In this document: piece after piece, positions 1-6,656 of the stretch | How positions within the stretch are numbered: position 1 is the first letter of the stretch | Layout of the letters: the number at the start of each line of letters is the position of its first letter | Origin: Methanobacteriota archaeon | GTDB lineage: Archaea > Halobacteriota > Halobacteria > Halobacteriales > Halalkalicoccaceae | Reading direction: 5' to 3' | Length of the DNA: 8,608 nt | Assembly: GCA_022561895.1 (NCBI GenBank) | Contig: JADFQH010000082.1 | Coordinates: forward strand, 326 to 8,933 | Program-made: the position numbers and the translations under genes | The notes under the pieces: generated by a model | Seen by the model: the letters and a program-made list of their open reading frames with translations, nothing else | Told to the model about the DNA's origin: nothing | Database searches by the model: none

Positions 1-2544
1 CATGATTTGCGCCACATACGACTTTTCTTTGGCTAGTTGAGTAACCCGTTCAAAGAACAACAACGAAAGATCAGATTCAGTAGCAACCGTCTGACCGCCC
101 ACCGTTGGCTTCTGCATTACATATTGGCTTGAGGCGTTATAGTAGTCCGAACGGATCTGCATATTCCGTTGGAATTTTTCCCACTCTGCGGCAATCTCAG
201 GGTCTTCAAGGAGCTCCTCCTGTTTTTCATCCTTTTCTCTCGGAGGTCTGGTGCGGAAATGTACGTCATACCTCCAGAAGAAATGATTACGATCCACCGT
301 AAGTACGTCCCACGGCGGATTTCCTACAACAGCGTCGAACCCGCCGTCCGCGTACACGCTCGCAAACTCCAAGACCCAGTGAAACGGCTCGAACTCCCGA
401 ACCCGCTCTAAATCGATCTCCTCCACACCCGCCTCCCGAAAGTCCTCTAGAACCTTTCCATCGAGGTCCACCCGGTACTCCTCCAACAGATCCTCGGCCT
501 TTCTGAGATACCGCTGTGCCTCCTCGGTCGTCGTCGCGTGTTTGTGCTTCGAAACTTTCGAGATGATATCCCCGTAGCGCTTTCGCACGCTGTCGGGTCC
601 CCACGCGGTGAGGCGGGCCTGCTCGCCGTCCCCACCGGTTTCCATCAACTCGGTAAAACCGATCAGGCTGTTGCCCTGCCGGACGTTGAACACAACATTG
701 GGTAAGGCTAACTCGTCCTCGTCGTACTCGTCCACCGAGTCGGGATTGACCTCGGCGATGATCGAGAGCCACAGGCGAAGTTTGGCGATTTCGACCGCTG
801 GCTCGACGATATCCACCCCGTAGATGTTCTCGATCACCGTTTGCTTGTGTAGCTCCCACTCCTCAGGAATCTCCTCGTGACCTTCGTAGAGCGCCTTGCG
901 GATCGCAACGATCTCCGCCTGCACGGAAGTGAGAAAGTGGCCGCTCCCGCAGGCGGGGTCGAGCGCCCGAAAGCCCTCTATTTCGGCAAGGAGCGAGTCG
1001 GTGACATCGGTGTTGGAATCGGGCACGGCCTCGATCAGATCATACACATCCTCGTAGTCGGCCATCTCCTCGGTCCAGCCCCACTGTTCGATCATCACCG
1101 CCGCAAAGCGCTCGCACAGCGCAGGACGAACGGTCTCCTCCGCACAGAATCGGGTGATCTCGTCGGGCGTATAGTAGGCTCCAAGCTCCTTTTTCTGGTC
1201 GCCAGCATCCCCGGTGATGTGGTTGATGGTCTTCTCGAAGACGTTGCCGAGTACGGAGGGATCGAGATCCGTGGGTCCGCCATCAGCCGAGAAACTGTAT
1301 CTCTCAAGCAGATCAATGATCGATTCGAGAACGCTGTCGCGCACGTCGAACTCCCGGTCGTCGAACCCGCGCTCGCCGCTTTCGACGGGGCGAAACAGAC
1401 CACCGTTCAAGTAGGGCACGCCCTCATAGAGGGAAATTCCCCTGACTCGTTCGGGCCGGTCGCTCGGGCGCTCGTCCAGCACGCCGAAAAACAGCGGCTC
1501 CAGAAAGGTTTTGTACAGCCCTTCGAGATGCATCCCACCCTCGTGGGCCTCCCGAAGACTTCCCAAGAGATCGGGATCGACCAGTCGTTTGTCCTCCAAG
1601 AACTTGATGAACACGAGGCGATTCATCAACTCGACGGCAAACAGGCGCACGTCGTCGCCGGTCGCCTCGGTGGGGGCGACGATCCCCTCGCCGATCAGCG
1701 AGCGTGCGCGTGGCTCTTCGCCCTCACCCGCCCCGATTCCGATTCCGAACACCAGTCGGGCGTAATCATCGTAAAACTCGTCGGTGATCGCCTGTTTCGT
1801 CTCCTTGATGACCCGTTGCGCGTTGCCCGCAATCGAGAGGAAGTTTTCGTACTCAAAAGTCCTCAAAAAGGCCTCAAGAATGGCCCGTTCCTCGCTTTCG
1901 AGCCACGATTCGATTCCGCCGCCCTCACCGGTCAGGCTCTCGAACACCCGCGCAAAAACCGGCTGGAGATCGACCTCGGCGATGGTGTCGTGGCTGTAGG
2001 TGTCCCGGTCGTACTTCGTGAGCACCCAGCGCATCCCATCGGTAGCGATCCCGATGCTGGATTCGAACTTGTCCTTTTCGAGCCAGTCTTTGACCTGTCC
2101 CAGTCCGTGTTTGGACTGATCGAGGCGTTTTCCCAGTGGCTCGGCCTCGATCAACAGTCGCTCGGAGTCGATCCCCTCGTACTCGCGCAGCGACACCGCA
2201 TAATCGGCCTGCTGGCCCCGATCTCCCGAAAGATCGCCCACCTCGTGTGAGAAGGTGGGGTACGAGAGGAGATCGAACAACGGCTCGATAACCACCTGTT
2301 GGGTGAGTGGTTCGGGATCGCTTCGCTCGACGGAATCGCGTTCCGTGAGGATCTCTTTGCCGGGTGGACTCCGAAAGAGGGTTTCGAGCCGGTCGTCGTC
2401 GCCGATCGCTCCCCGGAACCTCCTGACGATCTCCTCGATCTCGATAGCGAGTTCCCCGACTGCCCCCGACTCGACCCGTGTCTCGAACTCCTCGACGACG
2501 AACTCGGTCCCGACGGTCGCTGCGGGCTGGGTTCCTACACTCAT
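1..2544 (-). CDS. Eco57I/Type IIG-like restriction-modification DNA methylase (3' end outside window)
   Basis: The frame is open for 848 codons from ATG 2544 to the window edge, so the C-terminus is missing. Visible motifs are those of N6-adenine DNA methyltransferases: AYYTP at about residues 456-460, the SAM-binding motif LDPACGSGHF (D529-PACGSG) and the catalytic NPPW (742-745). The first ~200 residues resemble the nuclease-like N-terminal region of single-chain restriction-modification enzymes: D114 is followed by IEAEPLGK (E133, E135) and GIATDGMRW. In a canonical PD-(D/E)xK site the residue at 135 would be Lys, so cleavage activity is uncertain. The part beyond NPPW should lead into the target-recognition domain and has lower GC than the rest. 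ATG 2544 is preferred over an in-frame GTG at 2577 because the TATA box at 2590-2597 would start transcription downstream of that GTG. Family membership is firm. The exact system (stand-alone Type IIG, BREX PglX-like, DISARM-like methylase) cannot be decided because the flanking genes are not visible. Confidence 0.88.
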   Translation of the reverse strand, partial: MSVGTQPAATVGTEFVVEEFETRVESGAVGELAIEIEEIVRRFRGAIGDDDRLETLFRSPPGKEILTERDSVERSDPEPLTQQVVIEPLFDLLSYPTFSHEVGDLSGDRGQQADYAVSLREYEGIDSERLLIEAEPLGKRLDQSKHGLGQVKDWLEKDKFESSIGIATDGMRWVLTKYDRDTYSHDTIAEVDLQPVFARVFESLTGEGGGIESWLESEERAILEAFLRTFEYENFLSIAGNAQRVIKETKQAITDEFYDDYARLVFGIGIGAGEGEEPRARSLIGEGIVAPTEATGDDVRLFAVELMNRLVFIKFLEDKRLVDPDLLGSLREAHEGGMHLEGLYKTFLEPLFFGVLDERPSDRPERVRGISLYEGVPYLNGGLFRPVESGERGFDDREFDVRDSVLESIIDLLERYSFSADGGPTDLDPSVLGNVFEKTINHITGDAGDQKKELGAYYTPDEITRFCAEETVRPALCERFAAVMIEQWGWTEEMADYEDVYDLIEAVPDSNTDVTDSLLAEIEGFRALDPACGSGHFLTSVQAEIVAIRKALYEGHEEIPEEWELHKQTVIENIYGVDIVEPAVEIAKLRLWLSIIAEVNPDSVDEYDEDELALPNVVFNVRQGNSLIGFTELMETGGDGEQARLTAWGPDSVRKRYGDIISKVSKHKHATTTEEAQRYLRKAEDLLEEYRVDLDGKVLEDFREAGVEEIDLERVREFEPFHWVLEFASVYADGGFDAVVGNPPWDVLTVDRNHFFWRYDVHFRTRPPREKDEKQEELLEDPEIAAEWEKFQRNMQIRSDYYNASSQYVMQKPTVGGQTVATESDLSLLFFERVTQLAKEKSYVAQIM

Positions 2545-2589
2545 CTGATCCGGGCGACCTCGTAGATACCGATACACTCCACCCGTGAC

Positions 2590-2597
2590 ATATAAAA
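2590..2597 (-). promoter_or_regulatory. TATA-like box for the restriction-modification gene
   Basis: The minus strand reads TTTTATAT here, in an otherwise GC-rich spacer. Initiation about 25 nt downstream would fall near 2567, leaving a leader of roughly 20 nt before ATG 2544. No clear purine-rich BRE precedes it. The remainder of the 240-bp divergent spacer (2545-2784) shows no credible gene. Confidence 0.45.
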
Positions 2598-2750
2598 TCA
2601 CCGTAACCGACGCTGGAACCTACTTGGCGGCGACCTTCCCTTCGAAAAACATGACCTATGGGAGCAATCGTCATCAAATCGACCGCACCGACCGCCTCGC
2701 TCCCCGAGACCTCCATCGCGGGAACCGCCGCCGATCGAGTGATCGCCCGC

Positions 2751-2760
2751 GTAGTTTTAT
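2751..2760 (+). promoter_or_regulatory. TATA-like box for the AOR gene
   Basis: The sequence GTAGTTTTAT is an AT-rich patch centred about 28 nt upstream of ATG 2785. With archaeal spacing, transcription would begin within a few bases of the start codon, giving an almost leaderless mRNA, which is common in haloarchaea. No Shine-Dalgarno-like motif precedes the ATG, which agrees with that reading. Confidence 0.45.
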
Positions 2761-2784
2761 GCGTACCGATCGCAAAGCCCGGAC

Positions 2785-4455
2785 ATGCTTCACGCCGAAG
2801 GCCCGCTACTCTCGATCGACCTCACCGAGCACAGTCACGACACCGAAAACATAGACGAGGTCCTCGAAACCTTCATCGGTGGCCGAGGCGTCGCCACCGC
2901 GCTGGCTCACGAGCGGATCCCCTCCGACGCCGACCCGCTCGGAACCGACAATCGCCTCTACTTTGCGACCGGCCCGCTCCAAGCGAGCCAGATGAGCTAC
3001 ACGGGCCGGACGAACGCAACGGCGCTCTCACCGCTTACGAACGGACTCGCCTCCTCGAACGCGGGCGGATTCGTCTCCCGAAACCTCGCCGCGACGGGCT
3101 ACAGCGCGATCGAACTCGTGGGAGAGAGCGACGAACCGCTCGTGATTCATATCACGGACAAGGGAGTCGAGTTCGAACCAGTACCGGATCTCGAAGGCGC
3201 GCTCGTTTCGGAGGTTACCGAGCATATCGAGGAAAAACGCGATCTTACCGAGGAGAACGCCGTCGCCATCGGTCCCGCGGGCGAAAATTTGGTGAGGTTC
3301 GCCTCGATCATGACCACCGAATCGCGCGCCTTTGGCCGCGGTGGTCTGGGGGCGGTGATGGGGAAAAAGAACATCAAGGCGATCACCTTCGAGGGCGATT
3401 CACATCCCGAAATCGAGATCCCCGACATCGCAAACGACGTCCACCGCGAGGCCGCCACCTCCGATCATATCATGAAGCGCCAAGGAACGACTTCCGTGAC
3501 TGATCTCGCAAACGAGGTCAACGGCCTTCCCACTCGATACTTCTCCGAACAACGCTTCGAAGGTGCAGAGGGGATCAACGGGGATCGCGTCGAGGAGAAG
3601 AAGTTTAAAAAGGGAACCTGTTCTGCGTGTGCCTTTGCCTGCAAGCTCCCGACGAAGGACGAGGAGCGCGGCGTCGAAACGGAGGGACCGGAGTTCGAGA
3701 CGGTGATGGCCTTCGGCTCGAACTGCGCCATCGATGACATCGTGGACGTGATGCAGTCGAACGAGCTCTGTGATGAGTTCGGCATGGACACCATCTCGTG
3801 TGGAAATACTGTGGCTGCGTATCTCGCGAGCGAGGACGCCTTTGGTGATGCCGAACTGATCCACGAAACGGTCGAAAAGATCGCCCGTAGGGAGGGTGTT
3901 GGCGATACGCTCGCGGAAGGAATCTCCCGCGCACACGAGGAGCTCGGCGTCGGGAACTGGACGGTAAAGAGCCTCTCGTTTGCGGGCCACGAGGGCCGAA
4001 CCCTCAATGGACAAGCCCTCGCCTACGCCGTCTCGAACCGCGGGGCCGATCATATGTACTCGACCTTCTATGCGTGGGAGTACCCGCTCGTCGGCAACGA
4101 GGAGGCATACCCACAAGAAGGGTTCGAGGGCAAGCCTGAGGCGATCGCAGAACAGGAAAACGCCCGCGCACTCGAAGACTGCGGCATCGTCTGTCGGTTT
4201 TCGAGAGGTGTGATGAACCCCGATAGGTATGAAAAGCTCTTTTCGGCGGAGTACGACGAACTCCTCGATGTCGGTTCGCGTGTGGTCGAACTCGAACGGG
4301 AGTTCAACAACCAGCGCGGGTTTGACCGGACCGACGACACACTTCCGTACGTCGAACAGCTAGATGGGTTCGACGAGGCTCTTTCGGAGTATTATGAGAT
4401 ACGGGGCTGGAACGACGACGGGACGGTATCGGGAGCCGTTTCCGCCGACGACTGA
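2785..4455 (+). CDS. aor: tungsten-dependent aldehyde ferredoxin oxidoreductase (AOR family)
   Basis: The product is 556 aa, a little shorter than the ~605-aa Pyrococcus furiosus AOR. Enzymes of this family oxidise aldehydes to carboxylic acids and pass two electrons to ferredoxin, using a tungsten-bispterin cofactor and one [4Fe-4S] cluster, in the cytoplasm. Family landmarks run in the expected order: IGGRG (31-35), SPLTNG and the Gly-rich SSNAGGF (82-96), FGRGGLGAVMGKKNIKAI (183-200), the cluster motif CxxCxxxC (C279, C282, C286), EGPEFET (300-306), FGMDTISCG (332-340), SNRGADHM (417-424) and a late Cys for the fourth cluster ligand, most likely C470 of DCGIVC, with C466 as the alternative. 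The C-terminus ends in the usual YYEIRGW. It lies 108 bp upstream of eutB on the same strand. Acetaldehyde released by ethanolamine ammonia-lyase is therefore the likely substrate, but this is inference: AOR paralogues differ in substrate and sequence alone does not settle it. ATG 2785 is supported by the TATA box. Confidence 0.93.
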   Translation: MLHAEGPLLSIDLTEHSHDTENIDEVLETFIGGRGVATALAHERIPSDADPLGTDNRLYFATGPLQASQMSYTGRTNATALSPLTNGLASSNAGGFVSRNLAATGYSAIELVGESDEPLVIHITDKGVEFEPVPDLEGALVSEVTEHIEEKRDLTEENAVAIGPAGENLVRFASIMTTESRAFGRGGLGAVMGKKNIKAITFEGDSHPEIEIPDIANDVHREAATSDHIMKRQGTTSVTDLANEVNGLPTRYFSEQRFEGAEGINGDRVEEKKFKKGTCSACAFACKLPTKDEERGVETEGPEFETVMAFGSNCAIDDIVDVMQSNELCDEFGMDTISCGNTVAAYLASEDAFGDAELIHETVEKIARREGVGDTLAEGISRAHEELGVGNWTVKSLSFAGHEGRTLNGQALAYAVSNRGADHMYSTFYAWEYPLVGNEEAYPQEGFEGKPEAIAEQENARALEDCGIVCRFSRGVMNPDRYEKLFSAEYDELLDVGSRVVELEREFNNQRGFDRTDDTLPYVEQLDGFDEALSEYYEIRGWNDDGTVSGAVSADD

Positions 4456-4493
4456 ACACCCCGCACGCAATCACGCTCGAACACAATCTCGCT

Positions 4494-4538
4494 TTCACCT
4501 CAGTAACTGAACCTTGGTAACAATTGACGAACGGTGAA
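4494..4538 (+). promoter_or_regulatory. possible promoter/operator region upstream of eutB
   Basis: This lies in the 108-bp gap between the AOR gene and eutB. A weak TATA-like patch, GGTAACAATT (4517-4526), sits about 40 nt before ATG 4564. It is flanked by a 6-bp inverted repeat, TTCACC at 4494-4499 and GGTGAA at 4533-4538, and by a near-palindrome CAGTAACTG at 4501-4509. The eut genes could thus have their own promoter, or be read through from the AOR gene. Short repeats like these can occur by chance. Confidence 0.25.
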
Positions 4539-4563
4539 GTGTCCTTCCAGCGTACTGCCTGCT

Positions 4564-5925
4564 ATGTCCACTCGATCTATAGCGATCGAACAACCGGCTG
4601 ATTCCGAATCGCTTCGGACGGTGCTTGCGAAGGCGAACGAGGAAAAAACCGGTGACGAACTCGCAGGCATTGCAGCCGAGTCCGATAGGGAGCGAGTCGC
4701 CGCAAAGCGAGCGCTCGCGGGGACGACCCTCGAAACAGTACGAGAAAACCCTGTGGTCCCCTACGAAGACGACGAAGTCACCCGCGCGATTCAAGAGGCG
4801 GTGCGCGAACCCGTCTACGAACGAATAAAGGATTGGACCGTCTCGGATCTCCGGGAGTTTCTCGTTGATTCTGAAACCAAGGATCGGGAGATCCGCGCGA
4901 TTCGCTCGGGGCTGACGAGCGAGATGATCGCCGCGGTCACGAAGCTCATGTCGAATCTCGACCTCGCGCTCGCTACATCGAAAATGACGGTCACCGCCCG
5001 GTGTAACACTACTGTAGGACATACGGGAACCCTCTCGTTTCGCCTCCAACCCAACGATCCGTCCGATGACATCGAGAACATCCTCGACTCGACCCGCGAG
5101 GGACTCTCGTATGGCGTGGGCGACGCCGTCATCGGAATCAACCCCGTGAACGACGACGTGACGAGTACAACTAGAATTCTGGAGGCGACCCACGAGTTCA
5201 TCGAGGAGTGGGAAATCCCTACACAAAACTGCTGTCTCGCGCACGTCACGACCCAGATGGACGCAGTTCGTGAAGGAGCGCCCGCCGACTTGGTCTTCCA
5301 GAGCCTCGCCGGAACCGAGCGCGGCAACGAGGAGTTCGGCGTGGATATCGAACTGCTGGACGAGGCCTACGAACTCGCAAGACGCCGGTGTGTCTCGACG
5401 GGACCGAACGTGATGTACTTCGAGACCGGGCAGGGTTCCGAACTCTCAGGCGACGCTCATTACGATGTCGATCAGCTCACGCTCGAAGCGCGCTGTTACG
5501 GTCTCGCCGCCCGCTACGATCCTTTTCTGGTGAACACGGTCGTCGGCTTCATCGGTCCCGAGTACCTGTATGACGGAAAACAGATCATTCGCGCCGGTCT
5601 CGAAGACGTGTTCATGGGCAAGCTCCACGGGATTCCGATGGGGATCGACGCCTGCTATACGAATCACAGTCAGGCCGACCAGAACGACATCGAGAATCTT
5701 CTCGTACTACTCGCGGCGGCCGGCGCGAACTTCTTCATTACTGTTCCGATGGGCGATGATGTAATGTTGAACTACCAGTCGGCGAGCTACCACGATGCGG
5801 CGGCGCTGTGGGAGCTGTTCGATCTCGACCCCGCGCCCGCGTTCGATGACTGGCTCGAAGCGCAGGGAATCCGAGAGAACGGCAAGCTGACCGATCGGGC
5901 GGGCGAGATGGGGATCTTCAGATGA
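4564..5925 (+). CDS. eutB: ethanolamine ammonia-lyase large (catalytic) subunit EutB
   Basis: With EutC and adenosylcobalamin this subunit converts ethanolamine to acetaldehyde and ammonia by a radical mechanism. The 453-aa product from ATG 4564 has the same length as E. coli EutB, and the known substrate-contacting residues fall at the same numbers: R160 and Q162 (FRLQPND), N193 (INPVNDD), E287 (YFETGQGS), F329 (GFIGPEYLY) and D362 (IDACYTNH). Other near-invariant stretches are GLTSEMIAAV (116-125), GLSYGVGDAVIG (180-191), LAHVTTQMDA (225-234), IIRAGLEDVFMGKL (341-354) and DDVMLNYQS (398-406). This register supports ATG 4564 over a GTG ten codons upstream at 4534. The gene overlaps eutC by ATGA, so the two subunits are probably translated in a coupled way. 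Third-position GC and acidic composition match its neighbours, so there is no sign of recent import. The true substrate is very probably ethanolamine or a close vicinal amino alcohol. Confidence 0.97.
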   Translation: MSTRSIAIEQPADSESLRTVLAKANEEKTGDELAGIAAESDRERVAAKRALAGTTLETVRENPVVPYEDDEVTRAIQEAVREPVYERIKDWTVSDLREFLVDSETKDREIRAIRSGLTSEMIAAVTKLMSNLDLALATSKMTVTARCNTTVGHTGTLSFRLQPNDPSDDIENILDSTREGLSYGVGDAVIGINPVNDDVTSTTRILEATHEFIEEWEIPTQNCCLAHVTTQMDAVREGAPADLVFQSLAGTERGNEEFGVDIELLDEAYELARRRCVSTGPNVMYFETGQGSELSGDAHYDVDQLTLEARCYGLAARYDPFLVNTVVGFIGPEYLYDGKQIIRAGLEDVFMGKLHGIPMGIDACYTNHSQADQNDIENLLVLLAAAGANFFITVPMGDDVMLNYQSASYHDAAALWELFDLDPAPAFDDWLEAQGIRENGKLTDRAGEMGIFR

Positions 5926-6656
5926 GCCGCGAAGAGGAGAATCCGGCGGACGAAACGGGAGAACCGAAAACCACGGCTCGCCTCGGCGTCGGCCGAGCGG
6001 GTCATCGACCCCGAACCGAGACCCTGCTCGACTTTCGCGCCGACCACGGAACCGCCCGCGACGCGGTTCTTACCCGAGTTGATGAAGCCCTGATCGCGGA
6101 TCGAGAGTTCGTAGCGATTAGCACGCTCGTCGCCGACAAGGAGGAGTATCTCGCTCGGCCGGACCGCGCGCGCGAGATCTCGGAGGAGACGACCGCCCGA
6201 CTCAGAGAGGAGTGCAAGCAGGACCCGGAGGTCCAGCTCATCGTCAGCGACGGCCTTAGCTCGACGGCCGTCGAAAAGAACGTTCCCGAACTCCTTCCCA
6301 TCCTCTTTGACGGACTCGAAGCGCGAGATCTCGACGTCGGAACCCCAATATTCGTCGAGTACGGCCGGGTGGACGTGATGGACGCGATCGGCGAGGATCT
6401 GGGGGCGAGCTGCTGTGTCCACCTGATCGGCGAACGGCCGGGGCTGGCCACCGCAGAAAGCTTGAGTGCGTATCTCGTCTACGACCCGAAACGGGGAACG
6501 CCGACCTCGAAGAAGTCGGTGATATCGAACATCCATTCGAACGGGCTGCCGCCGGTCGAGGCCGGGGCGCAGGTTGCTGACCTTGTTTTCGAGATGTGCG
6601 AGAAGCGAGCGAGCGGGATTTCACTCAGAGAGGACGACCGCGAGTTCCGGGCATGA
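5922..6656 (+). CDS. eutC: ethanolamine ammonia-lyase small (cobalamin-contacting) subunit EutC
   Basis: This subunit binds adenosylcobalamin together with EutB. The 244-aa product carries the EutC core in order: ARLGVGRAGHRPRTETLLDFRADH (19-42, Gly/Arg-rich), DKEEYLARPD (72-81), VSDGLSSTAVE (108-118), VGTPIFVEYGRVDVMD (139-154), LIGERPGLATAESLSAYL (168-185), SNIHSNGLPPVEAG (202-215) and KRASGISL (228-235). E. coli EutC has 295 aa. The missing residues are at the N-terminus, where only ~18 acidic, apparently disordered residues precede the core. In E. coli that region holds the microcompartment-targeting helix, so its absence fits a compartment-free enzyme. The start ATG overlaps the eutB stop (ATGA, 5922-5925). 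The stop in turn overlaps the eutA start (ATGA, 6653-6656). Confidence 0.96.
   Translation: MSREEENPADETGEPKTTARLGVGRAGHRPRTETLLDFRADHGTARDAVLTRVDEALIADREFVAISTLVADKEEYLARPDRAREISEETTARLREECKQDPEVQLIVSDGLSSTAVEKNVPELLPILFDGLEARDLDVGTPIFVEYGRVDVMDAIGEDLGASCCVHLIGERPGLATAESLSAYLVYDPKRGTPTSKKSVISNIHSNGLPPVEAGAQVADLVFEMCEKRASGISLREDDREFRA

Noticed and set aside
877..2250. Long plus-strand open frame (457 codons)
   Set aside because: It is antisense to the methylase, whose minus-strand frame carries DPACGSG, YYTP and NPPW. The plus-strand translation shows no family motifs and arises from high-GC codon bias.
2545..2577. In-frame GTG start 11 codons upstream for the methylase
   Set aside because: It lies only ~13 nt from the TATA-like box at 2590-2597, so it would probably be upstream of the transcription start.
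2658..3503. Plus-strand open frame of 281 codons overlapping the AOR start
   Set aside because: The product is Arg-rich and low in acidic residues. It overlaps the AOR gene in another frame, and only the AOR frame shows conserved motifs.
4534..4563. GTG start ten codons upstream for eutB
   Set aside because: ATG 4564 gives 453 residues and puts every known active-site residue at the E. coli number. The ten extra codons match nothing.
5787..6536. Minus-strand open frame opposite the eutB end and eutC
   Set aside because: It is a shadow of strongly conserved eutB/eutC coding sequence, with no recognisable motif or start context.
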